64,000 nt of DNA from Megascapheus bottae (GCA_024803745.1 JANJXV010000043.1:3035001-3099000); one strand, 5' to 3'. Shown: positions 20,137-30,655, counted from the first letter of the stretch. Numbers and translations: made by a program. Notes: a model not told the origin generated them from the sequence alone.

Positions 20137-21156
20137 TTAGTTAAGTGTCCTACCCAAGTCCTGGGTTCCGAGAATCCTGCTGCCCAGCCTCCTCAGAGTC
20201 CTGCTAATGTCCCTGTTCCTCAGGCTGTAGATGAAGGGATTCAGCATGGGGGAGACCACCGTGTACATCACCGAGGCCACCACAAGCTTCTTGGAGCCAT
20301 GGAACACAGTGGAATCACAGTACGCACCAAGGAAGGTGCCATAGAAAAAGCAAACCACCGAGAGGTGAGCCCCACACGTGGAGAAGTCTTTGTGCCTCCC
20401 ACTTTCTGTGGGGATCCTGAGGATGGAAGAGGTAATTTTGTAGTAAGAGTAAAGGATTCCTGAACGAGGAAATAACCCCAAGACTACAGTAATTAAATAT
20501 ATGAACAAGTTATTTGTAAGGGAACCAGAACAGGACAGTTTAAATATTTGAGAAGCATCACAGAAGTAATTTAGTATTTCCACGCTTTTAAAGCAAGTAA
20601 ATTGTAAGATCAATATATTGTGTGACTGGGAATTCAAAACACTAAAGAAAGCAGACACCAATACTAAGATCCAACAGCAGCGAGGGTTCAAGAGGACCGA
20701 GTAGTGCAGGGGGTGACAGATGGCCACAAAGCGGCCATAGGCCATGACAGTCAGAAGCATGTCAGCCATGCAGCCAAAAAAGAGGAAGAGAGACATCTGG
20801 GTGAGGCAGCCTCCATAGGAGATGGCTCTGCTGTGACTCTGGATGTTCACCAGCATCTTGGGGACCATGGTAGATGTGAAGCCAATGTCAGCCAAGGAGA
20901 GATTGCAGAGGAAGAAGTACATGGGGTTGTGGTCAGAGCTTATGGCCAGGACGATGAGCAGATTTCCCAGTATGGTGGTTAGATACATGAAAAGGAAAAG
21001 CCCAAAGAGGACTGGCTGTATTTCAGGGTCATCTGAGAGTTCCAGGAGATGGAACTCAGAGACTGTGGTTAGAATTTCTGCTCTGACATGACTTGGACAA
21101 CTGCTAAAGGAAGAAATCTCATTAGAAAAGCATAATGTTTGTCTAGGAATGTTCAA
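20137..21156 (-). CDS. OR B: olfactory receptor family 7-like, long open frame, probably a recent pseudogene
   Basis: The only OR here with one open frame across all seven helices (339 codons). Motifs: TVSEFHLLELSDDPEIQPV, LGNLLIVLAISSD (TM1), [16 protein letters not shown] (TM2), GGCLTQMSLF (TM3), FCDASQIFKLSC (ECL2), FSTCGAHLSVVCFFYGT (TM6), [15 protein letters not shown] (TM7). Oddities: three residues are missing from the first loop (SSDHNPMYFF, usually SSDPHLHTPMYFF). The DRY motif reads [12 protein letters not shown] (Asp to Gly). The first 24 or so residues do not look like an OR N-terminus. The better start, ATG at 21089-21087 just after a TTTAGCAG acceptor-like site, is followed by a 2-base excess that puts it out of frame. 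Membrane receptor if made; function doubtful. Confidence 0.7.
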   Translation of the reverse strand: MNIPRQTLCFSNEISSFSSCPSHVRAEILTTVSEFHLLELSDDPEIQPVLFGLFLFMYLTTILGNLLIVLAISSDHNPMYFFLCNLSLADIGFTSTMVPKMLVNIQSHSRAISYGGCLTQMSLFLFFGCMADMLLTVMAYGRFVAICHPLHYSVLLNPRCCWILVLVSAFFSVLNSQSHNILILQFTCFKSVEILNYFCDASQIFKLSCSGSLTNNLFIYLITVVLGLFPRSGILYSYYKITSSILRIPTESGRHKDFSTCGAHLSVVCFFYGTFLGAYCDSTVFHGSKKLVVASVMYTVVSPMLNPFIYSLRNRDISRTLRRLGSRILGTQDLGRTLN

Positions 21157-21159
21157 CTG

Positions 21160-22021
21160 TATATACCTGATATTTAAATATATATACGTTTAAATGTGTA
21201 ATATACATGTGGTGCAATGTACTTAGAAATATTTCTCTGCTCTGGCAATCCCACACTTGTAGCCTCTTCTAACTCAGGTAGGCCTTTTTTTCCCAGCCCT
21301 GTGCCTATACATCTGACCCACTGGGAGAACAACATATTAGAAATCCAAGTTCATAAAAATAGCTAGAGCATGTCAGTACAACAATAATCTCACAATTATC
21401 TTCTTTTTAGAACAGCTTTTTTGGGAGATCATTCGTATAAGAATCATAGAAAGGATACAGTTCCATCATTTGCAATAGATTCACAGTAAGACAGATATTA
21501 GCCTAGTTGAATTTGACTATACTGAGAAGAAATCAGACCCACCAACAGTCACTTATTGTCCCACTGCAATCCAGGCAGACCAATCTGCTTCTGGTCCCCG
21601 TTGACTTTCCTATTCTGGGACTATGGCATTTGCAGGGAAATGAGTAGACTTGGAAATGTGCTAGTGAGTTCAATAAGTCAGGCGCAGAGACAAAGGACAC
21701 TTGTATTCTCTCAGACACAGCTGTTAGATGTCATTTATATCCATAAAAAATCCATATACAGGTTCCTGTGCATCTATACACAAAGTAATGTGTGATGAGT
21801 AGAAGAGGATTCTGAGGGTATTAACTCCTTGATCGCCTAAGCTGCACTTTAATGAAATGAAAATCCTTTCTTGAATACTTGTTTGTTAAACATGACATTT
21901 CAAACATGATGTAAAAATCAATGTGAATAAACTCTTTTTAAAGAGGTGGGGAGTTCCCCCATGCTCATTTTGTGGTCTCTGATGTGGCCAACAGGTCTGT
22001 AAAAGTTCATACAAATGATTT
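21160..22021. other. Spacer 5' of OR B
   Basis: No gene recognised. The stretch 21850-21940 (TTCTTGAATACTTG, GTAAAAATCAATGTGAATAAACTC) is shared with 46740-46830. Any OR B promoter or 5' exon would lie here but cannot be seen directly. Confidence 0.45.
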
Positions 22022-22128
22022 CTTGGTGGTGCTATGGCTCAAGTGGTAGAGCTGTATCTTGAGAAAGCACAAGGACAGTGCTCAGGCCCTGCGATCAAGC
22101 CCTGGACTGGCAAAAATATTTTTTAAGA
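22022..22128 (+). mobile_element. ID-like monomer (SINE right half)
   Basis: GGTGCTATGGCTCAAGTGGTAG through CCTGGACTGGCAAAAA is the common 3' half of both SINE types, here on its own. Confidence 0.85.
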
Positions 22129-22261
22129 CTTTGCTGTTTCTTTCAACTAGTTTGGAGGAAACAGTAAATCCAATCTTCCACGTTTGTAATACGCTTGTTT
22201 GTATATGAGTTAAAAAATGAAATGAATATCAGAAAGCTCAACCTACTTTAATTGTTTATAT

Positions 22262-22487
22262 TTATTTATTAATTTTGGGGGCGTCTTGGGGCTTGAACCC
22301 ATCCTGGGCACTGTCCCTGAGCACTTCAGCTCTAGGCTACCTCCCTACCCTTGAGCCAAGCCCCACTTCCCATTTACTTGAGGTTAATTGGAGATAAGAG
22401 TCTCAGGTCCTTTTGTGCCCAGTATTCTCAGACCTCAGCCTCTTTAGTAGCTAGGATTACAGGCAGGAGCCACCTCATTCAGCTCCT
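22262..22487 (-). mobile_element. SINE type B, antisense
   Basis: TTGGGGCTTGAACCCATCC, CCCTTGAGCCAAGCCCCACTTCC, TTAATTGGAGATAAGAGTCT and TTTAGTAGCTAGGATTACAG are in antisense order. Confidence 0.88.
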
Positions 22488-22512
22488 AGTTTAAAAAAAT
22501 TATACAACATTC

Positions 22513-22722
22513 TAGTTTTCAGTGACTCATGATTGTAATCCTGAGATCTGAGGATAGCAGCTCTCAGTCAGCCTGAGCAAGAATGTCCTTGAAACTCTTA
22601 ACTCCAGGGAACCACCAAAAGAGCAGGAAGTTGAGCTGTGGCTTGAGTGGTAAAGTGCCAACCTTGAGCTAAACATCTCAGGGATTGGTTACAGGCCCTG
22701 AATTCAAGACCTGACACTACTA
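22513..22722 (+). mobile_element. SINE type B, sense
   Basis: Left half GACTCATGATTGTAATCCTGAG, right half GTTGAGCTGTGGCTTGAGTG and AGGCCCTGAATTCAAGACC. It ends at the (CT)n array. Confidence 0.85.
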
Positions 22723-22774
22723 TATTCTCCCTTTCCCTCTCTCTTCTCCCTCTCTCTTCTCCCTCTCCCTCCTA

Positions 22775-22835
<61 letters not shown>

Positions 22836-22852
22836 CGCTCGCTCTCTGTCTT

Positions 22853-22884
<32 letters not shown>

Positions 22885-22886
22885 AG

Positions 22887-22915
<29 letters not shown>
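22723..22915. repeat. (CT)n then (AC)n microsatellite
   Basis: Interrupted CT run to about 22884, then about 30 bases of AC. It lies on the tail of the preceding SINE. Confidence 0.95.
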
Positions 22916-22917
<2 letters not shown>

Positions 22918-22981
22918 AAAGTATGGGGCAAAAGTGAGGCATATGAAATGAGAATGAATGGCTTATAAAACTGACCCCTGA

Positions 22982-23203
22982 AGCCAGGCTCTGGTGACCC
23001 ACTTCGGTAATCCTAGCTACTCAGGAGGCTGAGATCTGAAGATCATGGATCAAAGCCACCCTTGGCATGAAGTCTGTGAGATGCTTATCTCCAATTAAAC
23101 ATCAGAAAACCAGAAGTGGCACTGTGGTTCAAGAAGTAGTGCAGTAGCCTTGAGCTGAAGGCTCAGGAACAGCCCTCAGAGTCTGAGTTCAAAAAGAAAA
23201 ATC
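22982..23203 (+). mobile_element. SINE type B, sense, well preserved left half
   Basis: GGTAATCCTAGCTACTCAGG, GATGCTTATCTCCAATTAAAC and AGAAGTGGCACTGTGGTTCA are visible. The ID-like tail is shortened. Confidence 0.88.
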
Positions 23204-23310
23204 CAAACTGATCTCAGAGATAATCACATGGCATTCTGTCAACCATGGCTCATTGTTGTGTGGTGTTCCTGTCATAGACAGCAGCAGCAGCCTCCACCAC
23301 CTCCTCCATC

Positions 23311-23325
23311 TCGTCATCATCATCG

Positions 23326-23366
<41 letters not shown>

Positions 23367-23440
23367 TTCATCACTATCATCATCATCATCATCAACAACA
23401 TCCTCATCATCATTATCATCAACATCCTCTTAGTAAAGCT
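23311..23440. repeat. (TCA)n trinucleotide repeat
   Basis: TCA units interrupted by CGT, CTT, AACAA and CCT variants. Poly-His, poly-Ile and poly-Met frames across it are artefacts. The duplicate copy near 27060 has no such expansion. Confidence 0.95.
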
Positions 23441-23877
23441 GTCCTCATGGTCCACAAAACACACCTCTAAATCCCTTCTCCATCCACCCTCAGCAATCAC
23501 TCGCTGAAGCTGCCTCTCTCTTCAGCCATGATCCAGGTGGATAGGTCTGAGGACCCCAGACCTGCCGTGTAGCACCAGTTCAGCCTCTGTCCTCAGAGTG
23601 GATGTGAAGACAGCATGGAAGCACAGCTGGGGGACGCTGACAAAGAGGAGGCAGGTCCTGCAGGCAGGAGAGTGAAGGGCAGGCAGCACAGGCCCCCCCC
23701 TCCAATTCTAGGTGGCCCTGCAGGACTGAGGCTCACAGCTCCCAATTACCCAAGTTGAACACATCAATGACCAAGTCTCTGTGGACATTAAAAACAAAGA
23801 TCTGAGAGGACCTAAAGGAAATCCATGCAGGTTCAAGACTCTCTGTCTATGCAGATGATGAATACACTAAAACTTCT

Positions 23878-24705
23878 TTTTTTTTCTTTTTTTTATTGTA
23901 ATTAGTAAAAGGGTTACATGATATTTGCCAGATAGAAGGTGCATTAATTCACATACATTGACACCCTTTCACATGTCTTGGTTCCCGTTTCGCTCCCCCC
24001 CCACACCCTCCACCCGTCTTGGTTTTCCCCCCTTCCCTATCAAATTTCAAATATTCAAATACAAATAAATTCAATATATCAGATAACAAATTGAGATACT
24101 ATACCGATATGAGATAACCGAGGGACAGCAAAGGAGATGAGAGACAACATAGTACATTAAGGACAACAATCATTCATTATATGGCTTTTGTTTCACTATC
24201 CTGGAGGTCCTTTCAATTAGCTTCACATTATATGTGCTTATGTATCAAGATTTTGCTCTATTGCAAATCTCTGCTAGTAGAGCCCAAGGTTTCTACTGAT
24301 TATGACGAATGAGGGAAACCATTGAGCCTAAGTTCCTTTGAGTCTGGCTTACTTCACTTCATATGATTTTTTCTAAGTCTTTCCATTTCCTAACAAATGG
24401 GGAGATGTCATTCTTTCTGACAGCAGCATAGAATTCCATTGTGTACAAATACCACAACTTGTTGATCCACTCATCAACTGAGGGACATCTGGGTTGGTTC
24501 CATATCTTTGCTGTGGTGAATAGTGCTGCAATGAACATTGTTGTGCTAGTGGGTTTAGTATGTCCTTGTTTCTGGATGGTTGGGTAAATGCCAACTAGTG
24601 GAATTGCTGGGTCATAGGGGAGTTCTATGTTTAGCCTTTTGAGGCACTGCCACACTGCTTTCCATAGTGGTTGGACGAGTTTGCACTCCCACCAACAGTG
24701 TAGTA
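23878..24705 (-). mobile_element. Young L1 3' end, antisense, with perfect 18-bp TSD
   Basis: GAATACACTAAAACTTCT occurs at 23860-23877 and again at 24706-24723. The body holds the 3'UTR and the ORF2 C-terminal frame 24655-24359 (motifs [13 protein letters not shown] and QPRCPSVDEWINKLWY), which shows little decay in the part present. It is 5'-truncated. Confidence 0.95.
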
Positions 24706-24723
24706 GAATACACTAAAACTTCT

Positions 24724-25084
24724 ATCACTTATGCTTATCTGATGGAGAGATGGCATGGACTTTTCACAATCCTTATAACTGATCTCCAAACTGTGGTGAC
24801 TTTTAATGAATTTTCATTGTTCTCTATACATACCATATATCTTCAGAATTATGATTCCAACTTCAAAGTTTATATCTTTTCTAATTTTATTTTGTTTTAT
24901 TATTCATATAAACATTTAATCAAACATATTCTTTTCTTCCAACCCCCAAATGCCTACAGAAAACATTCCATGATTTAAGGATATATAAACCCTGAAGCAG
25001 TATAAAACCTGAAATTACAAATACAATAAAGACAATGAGTTGAGAAGTTGGGTATTAATTTTCCAGGTCTGTCTATTCCCTTAT
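24724..25084. other. Spacer within duplication copy 1
   Basis: AT-rich. TTATTCATATAAACA...AAACATATTC near 24900 parallels TTATTTATACAAACATATCC near 27725. No gene. Confidence 0.5.
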
Positions 25085-25480
25085 AAACAGTACAATATAT
25101 TTTTTCTGATGGGAGTATATAATTTCATTGTGTATATGGACCACATTTTCTTGATTCATTCATCCACCGAGGGGTATCTCGGCTGATTGCATATCTTGGA
25201 TAAGTAAACAATGCTTCAATGAAAATGGTGGCTCTGGCAGTTGCAGTGCGGAAATGTTTGTAGTGGATTTTTATCAAATGACCCACAGTGGGAATGCTGG
25301 GTCATAGAGAATCTCTGTTCAGTTTTTAAGGAATCTCCATAGCTTTCCAGAAATTTTACCAACAACATACAAATGTCCCCTTCTGACCACATCCCCACCA
25401 GCATCTGTGATTATCAGTTTTCTTCATAATGGTCATGTAACTGAGGTTTGGTGGAATCTCAGAGTTTTTTGATTTGCATT
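25085..25480 (-). mobile_element. Old L1 ORF2 3' part, antisense
   Basis: Follows the antisense L1 order (TTTCATTGTGTATATGGACC, TTCATCCACCGAGGGGTATC, GGAATGCTGGGTCATAGAG, CACATCCCCACCAGCATCTG) with much more divergence than 23878-24705. Confidence 0.8.
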
Positions 25481-25735
25481 TTTTGTCAGTCCTAGGGCTT
25501 GAATTCGGGGCCTGGGCACTGTCCTTAGACACCTTTTAGTACTCTGCCATTTGAGGGACAGTGCCACTTCCAGCTTTTTCTGTGTGTATGGTGCCAAGGA
25601 ATTGAATCCAGGGCTTTGTGCAGGGGAGGTGAGCACTCTACTATTAGGCTATGCTCACAGCCCCACTTCCTACTCTTTCCGTGCATGTAGCACTGAGCAG
25701 TTGAACCCAGGGCTCTATGCATGCTAGCTAAGCAC
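25481..25735 (-). mobile_element. SINE type A, antisense, with an extra head monomer
   Basis: GTCAGTCCTAGGGCTTGAATTC, then a first CTTTTTCTGTGTGTATGGTGCC...GAGCACTCTACTATTAGG, then a second similar unit (ACTCTTTCCGTGCATGTAGC...GCTAAGCACTCTT). Three ID-like units in a row instead of two. Confidence 0.75.
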
Positions 25736-25739
25736 TCTT

Positions 25740-26404
25740 ATATCAGATTAACATTTGTCCATTGAATAGCATCTTCACCCTTACCATACCTCTGCTGTGA
25801 TGACTAGTGCAGGAATTCCCTTGGACGTAAGAGATGTTGCTGCAGATCCTAAGCAGATGGCAGGGAAATGAGGTAGAGGCTAAAGCTTTATGGTTCTCAC
25901 ATGAGGAAGGAAAGTAGTTGTTTTCTGATACAGAACAAATCTACATAGGGCTCTAGAAATGGACATCCTTATGTGTTGGAGAAAGACAACAAGACTCTGA
26001 CCTTCAATTAAACACCAAAAAGTTGAAAGTGTTGTTATGTCTCAATGAAAGGAGGGCCAGCCTTGACAAAAAGAAAAAAAAATCAGGAACAGGGTAAGGT
26101 CCAAAGTTCAAGACCCAGAAAAAAGAATTGCAGTGCTAAATTTCAGAAATCTTAACAGCTTTAGTTTTGAAATCACACTGCTAGAGATCTCATAATCTCG
26201 GTGACTTCTTTCTTTTCCCTTTTTTCAAAATTTTACTATGGTTAAAAGCTGTACCAGAGGATTCAACTTGTCATGTATATTTATGAACTCTATGATCAAA
26301 GACATTCATTCCACAGTTCTTCTAGACTCTCTCATGCCCTACCCATCCCCTCACTTTGTCTGGATCCTTTCCCACATGTATACATGACTAAATGCAGTCA
26401 TGAT
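25740..26404. other. Spacer with a SINE remnant
   Basis: 25985-26125 holds a decayed sense type B right half (CTTCAATTAAACACCAAAAAG, AAGTTCAAGACCC). The rest shows nothing recognisable. Confidence 0.5.
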
Positions 26405-26521
26405 ATTCTTTTGAACTCAGGGTCTGGGTGCTGTCCTTGGTGCTGGTTTTGAACCATGACCCTCAGATCTCAGCCTCCTGAGTAGCTAAGATATCAAGCG
26501 TAAGCCAGCATCACACAGCTT
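26405..26521 (-). mobile_element. SINE type B, antisense, internally deleted
   Basis: TTTGAACTCAGGGTCTGGGT is joined directly to TTTTGAACCATGACCCTCAG, losing the middle. The same SINE, without this deletion, is at 29790-30020 in duplication copy 2. Confidence 0.8.
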
Positions 26522-26756
26522 TATTTCCCTTTAGTGTTTCCTGATGTTTTAACCATTCTGAGCATATTTTATTTTGTTTATTCCAATTTCAATAAATAAT
26601 GAAAATCCCAACTATGTGTCAAATATACCTGTAGCACCACTATACATTACAACAAAAAATAAAAAGATAAATTTTTAAAAAGTGGACACAAACAGATCAT
26701 TTTTGTTTTGGTAGCGCTGGTGTTTGAACTCAGGGCTTTCTGATTTCTTGGCAGCA

Positions 26757-26835
26757 ATCTTCCTCCTCCTCCTCCTCCTCCTCTCCCTACTATTTCTACT
26801 CCTGCTCCTCTTCCTCCTACTCCTCCTACTCTTTT
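26757..26835. repeat. (CTC)n-rich tract
   Basis: Pyrimidine-rich CCT/CTC units. The Arg/Ser-rich frame on the minus strand is a by-product. Confidence 0.85.
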
Positions 26836-27559
26836 CAGTCAGCCTCTGTGAAAACTTAGAAAACTGATTTGAACCATTTATATCCTGCTGCATTTGGTGA
26901 GCCACAAATGAGAATGAAAAGCACAGTAGGTAAATAATTCTCCATTATATATACTGGTACCCCTAACTTTCAGACCCTACCTGCAAGTTCACTGAGGACA
27001 TACACTCTCCAATCCCCTTCTCTGCTGGGTTGTACATGGGCATCCTCACCCCCTATGATGACCAAACCATCCTACCTGTCCTCATGCTGCAGAGAAGACA
27101 TTCCTGAAAGTCCTTTACCGCCCATCCTGCCCCACTCAATTGCTTAAGCTGCTCAGCTAAGACTCAGGTGAACAGATCTGAGGACGCCAGATCCGGTGCT
27201 CAGCACAAGTGCATCCTCTGTCCTGAGGAGAGAGATGAAGACACAGAAGGAGCAGAGATGGTGGTGATGAGGAGACAGATAAAGGACTAGTGTCCTGGAA
27301 CCAGGGGAGGGAAGGCTCATCCTTGACTTCTATAAGGCCTTGGAGGATTAATACCCACAGGTCACAATTAACCAACCTGTGTGGATTAACAGGCCAAGTT
27401 TTGGACATTTGACACACAGGGCTGACAGAATCATAAAAAAAAAATTCATGCCAGGTTAAAAATTGCTTTGTCTAGCAAGAAGATTTATGGATTTAAACTT
27501 TGGTCATTTATACTTATTTGATGAAGGGCAGAACCATTCCGTTTTCATTTTCATTGGCA

Positions 27560-28939
27560 TTAAAATATGCTTTACCAAAGCCTTACATATTATGGACAAA
27601 CTAGAGTAACATTTATAATATGTGTGTTGTTCTACAATTGATGCACACAAAACATAACCAAGAATATCATTGTTCTACCCTGCAAGTTTTATTTATTTTA
27701 CAATTATTTTATTTATATGATCATTATTTATACAAACATATCCTTAACTTCCCAGGATGAAATACCTGCAAACAGCCAGCTGAGTCCCCATGCAACATTT
27801 CTTTGATGTTCCCATATGATGTAGCAGAGTCCCAGGATTCACTGTAGCACAAGTATGGGGAATGAATTGAATTTGAACCCCTTGGAATGATCCAGAGGAT
27901 CAGAAACATAAAGCAATAAGTGCACAGAGACTCTACTGATGTGAGAAGGATTCTTAGTGGCACAGATTCCCCATTATGATGAGGAACCAGGCAGCCATAT
28001 GGGAGGAGAGTGGCCTGGAAAAAAAAGAGAAAAGAATATGAAGGATGTGAGGATACTCCTGTTGGTACAATATCAGACATGGATGGAATCATCCCAGAGC
28101 CCCCTCAGTGGGCCAATGGAGCCAGGAAATGTGGTATGCATACATAGTCATCCATTAGTGAGGACAGCATTGTATCATTTGGATTGATCTGGGAAAAAAT
28201 CTGTTAAAGAGAGTAAGTTAGGCTCAGAGAGATACAGGATGTATGTTTTCCCTTGTATGTGCAAGGTTCATTTAGCTCACAAACTCCTTAGTAAATACAT
28301 TGGGCTATATGATCTTGCATACAAATGTATTCATTGATATATGGTAGATTCCAGAAGATCTCAAATGGTGTAATTCCATAGAAATGCAAAATCAATGTTT
28401 AGAGAAATAAACACCAGGATGTGGGGACTGGACAGGATTGGCGTGGCATCAAGGGGTAGATGAAGAGGAGAAGATGGGGAGAATGCAAACAAGCATCCAA
28501 TGTATATCCTATAAAATTATGAAGAGTGAGTGAAGGGGTGAGTAGGGGACAGTGACAATATTGGAGGGGTGACATTGATCGAAATATATTCATAAACCGC
28601 AGAGACTGCTTACTATTCTTTACAGGTGCTATGTTACTGAGTCTTATGGTAGGACAGTATTTTTACAAGACAGGAACATTGATGGGTTTTGCCTATAATA
28701 AAGCTTTAACTTGAGCCAAAACAACAAAAGAAATAAAAACTAACGAGTATTACACTACCACATCAAATACCTGCCTCAAAGTTTCTGAAGGCTATGACCA
28801 GTTGTCCCATACAGCAATGAGAACAAGAAAACTTCAAATCCAAGACGATTGTGCGCTGCATGAGGTGTCAAACTAACCATTCTATGCTAATAATGATCAG
28901 TTCAGCAGCTTCTCTTTGCTGTGTCCTAGAGCCCTGGAT
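27560..28939. other. Gene-free spacer in duplication copy 2
   Basis: The longest frame (28092-27724, minus) has no recognisable motif. 28190-28600 has the GA-rich, polypurine look of an old LINE 3'UTR but no match inside the window. Confidence 0.4.
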
Positions 28940-29076
28940 AGTGGGTGGGTGGTTGTGTGAGACATTTCCAGCTCCCCCTACTTCATTCTGCAGAACATCC
29001 AACTGGACCAAGGAAACCAAGCCAGATAGCTCCCTCCCACCTATTCAGCTGGCTTTCTACCCCACCAGAAGCAACC
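28940..29076 (+). repeat. Diverged duplicate of 18351-18510
   Basis: Starts with the same AGTGGGTGGGTGGTTGTGTGAG and ends with CACCAGAAGCAACC. Moderately diverged with small deletions. Confidence 0.7.
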
Positions 29077-29391
29077 AGGCCCCAGGACAGCACATCATGG
29101 GGCAAGGGAATCTTGGTGCATGTCTTTGACACAGGGGGCCAAGAGGAGGAGAAAGTGGTGCCTGGGGGGTTATTGGGAAGGCCTGGCTGGAAGGCCAGAA
29201 GAGGTGCATGTTGGGAGATTCCTACCTGGGACACCAGGGGGGGGCTGCCATGAGAGAGGGAGGAGCTTACAGATGTAGCTGTCGGAAGGGGAAGGACAGC
29301 CAGGACAGATTCTGTAAAGATCTGAAAACCAAGGATCCAATCCAACTGGGCAAAAACTACAGGGGCCTGTTATCTCCACAGAACTTAGCTC

Positions 29392-29521
29392 CACTCAGGG
29401 GCCCTACTGTTAGAGTACTTGCCTACAATGCACAAACACCGTTTTGATTCCTTGTAACCACATACATAGAAAAGCGAGAAATGGTCCTGTGACTTAAGTG
29501 GTAAGGCAAATAAGCATAAGC
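29392..29521 (+). mobile_element. SINE type A, sense, decayed
   Basis: GTTAGAGTACTTGCCTACAATGCAC, GATTCCTTGTAACCACATACATAG and TCCTGTGACTTAAGTGG are type A landmarks. The tail passes into the (GA)n array. Confidence 0.75.
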
Positions 29522-29535
29522 CAAGAAAGACAGAA

Positions 29536-29537
29536 AC

Positions 29538-29568
<31 letters not shown>

Positions 29569-29569
29569 C

Positions 29570-29624
<55 letters not shown>
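29536..29624. repeat. (GA)n microsatellite
   Basis: GA repeat with a few CAGA and AAAG interruptions on the 3' tail of a SINE. Confidence 0.95.
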
Positions 29625-29626
<2 letters not shown>

Positions 29627-29789
29627 GGGGGGAGAGAAAGAAGCAGAAATCAGAGGAGCATAAATAAAACAGAAATCTTTGCATGAATATATGCAATGTC
29701 TGAAACTATTGTGGATATTCTCTTTGTCTCCTCTTCAACAGTGTGGGTTTTTTGTTTTTAACTTAATATTTTACTAACTTTTTATTTTG

Positions 29790-30020
29790 ATCATCATGGG
29801 ACTTGAACTCAGGGTCTGGGTGCTGTCCCTGGGATTTATTGCTCAAGACTAAATCTCTCCCACTTTGAGACATGAGGCAACTTCAGGTTTTCTGGGAGTT
29901 CACTGAAAACAAGAGTCCCTCAATCCTTCCTGATAAGCTGGCTTTGAATCATAATCCTCAGATCTCAGCCTCCTGAGTAGCTAGGATGACAGGCATAAGC
30001 CACCAGCACACAGCTTTATT
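29790..30020 (-). mobile_element. SINE type B, antisense
   Basis: GGGACTTGAACTCAGGGTCT to CTCCTGAGTAGCTAGGATGAC. Shared by descent with 26405-26521: both are followed by the same unique sequence (TCCTGATG--TTAACCATTCTGAGCA). Confidence 0.88.
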
Positions 30021-30149
30021 CAGCTTTAGAATTTCCTGATGAATTAACCATTCTGAGCACATTTTATTTTGTTTATTCCAGTTTCAATAAATAATGAAAA
30101 TTCCAACTTATAAAAAATAAAAAACAGTAATAGAACAGGCATCAATTCT

Positions 30150-30223
30150 TTTTTAATATTTTTATTGTAATTAATAGAAGGGTTACATCATATTTGCCAG
30201 GCAGAAGGGGCACTAGTTAACAA
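30150..30223 (-). mobile_element. Very short L1 insertion (74 bp) with 18-bp TSD
   Basis: Only the last bases of the L1 3' end (TTTTTATTGTAATTAATAGA to CAGGCAGAAGGGGCACTAG). AGAACAGGCATCAATTCT flanks it at 30132-30149 and 30224-30241. Confidence 0.93.
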
Positions 30224-30309
30224 AGAACAGGCATCAATTCTGAAGATATTGAATGTGTTGTATAAAATATTTCTGTAGATTCCCCATGAAATATTTTATA
30301 GGACAGAAC

Positions 30310-30525
30310 TGTGTCCATGAAGAAAACATGAACCAATTCAGCAGTGAAATTCACTAGGGAAAATGTTGAAAATAAACTATATAGTTTGAGGGGACTGGGT
30401 TCCAGGAGGGAAAAGACTGGGAGAAAATGAGGGAGATGATATTTCTCAAGAAGAAATGCACTCAAATCCTGAGTTACATAACCTTCCCCTCTCTGTACAT
30501 CACCTTTACAATAAAAAAGAAAATA
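30310..30525 (+). mobile_element. Old L1 3'UTR, sense
   Basis: Matches the order at 56160-56380: ATGAACCAATTCAGCAGTGA, GTTGAAAATAAACTAT, GAAAAGACTGG, CATCACCTTTACAATAA. Confidence 0.7.
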
Positions 30526-30540
30526 ACTATGGCCATGAAT

Positions 30541-30610
30541 TTGTGTGTGCGTGCATGTGCGTGTACGTGTGTATGTGTGTGTGCATGTGTGTGTGCTTGC
30601 GCACGGGTCC

Positions 30611-30655
<45 letters not shown>
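30541..30655. repeat. (GT)n microsatellite
   Basis: Imperfect GTGC/GTGT, then about 40 bases of pure GT. It abuts the 3' tail of an antisense SINE. Confidence 0.95.

Larger units (their letters stand above)
23450..26640. repeat. Segmental tandem duplication, copy 1
   Basis: Collinear with 27100-30120 at several points: GTGGATAGGTCTGAGGACCCCAGA (23536) with GTGAACAGATCTGAGGACGCCAGA; CTTATCTGATGG (24731) with CTTATTTGATGA (27510); and TTCAATAAATAATGAAAAT (26589) with the same word at 30085, next to the same antisense SINE. The L1 at 23878 is present only in this copy. Confidence 0.75.
27100..30120. repeat. Segmental tandem duplication, copy 2
   Basis: Partner of 23450-26640. At 27450-27530 it keeps the equivalent of the L1 target region without an insertion (GGTCATTTATACTTATTTGATG where copy 1 has TATCACTTATGCTTATCTGATG after the L1). 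It also holds extra sequence at about 27900-29390 with no counterpart recognised in copy 1. Confidence 0.72.

Noticed and set aside
20704..20982. Plus-strand frame over OR B (and similar antisense frames at 15054-15236, 31293-31586, 33783-34164, 60837-61185)
   Set aside because: They recur opposite the same OR region (MTDGHKA-type start) because the conserved OR codons are stop-free on the other strand; not separate genes.
23311..23440. Possible CRISPR-like or satellite array
   Set aside because: It is an ordinary interrupted trinucleotide repeat without spacers; the genome is mammalian.
26675..26905. Arg/Ser-rich SR-like protein on the minus strand
   Set aside because: Created by the (CTC)n tract; no conserved flanks.
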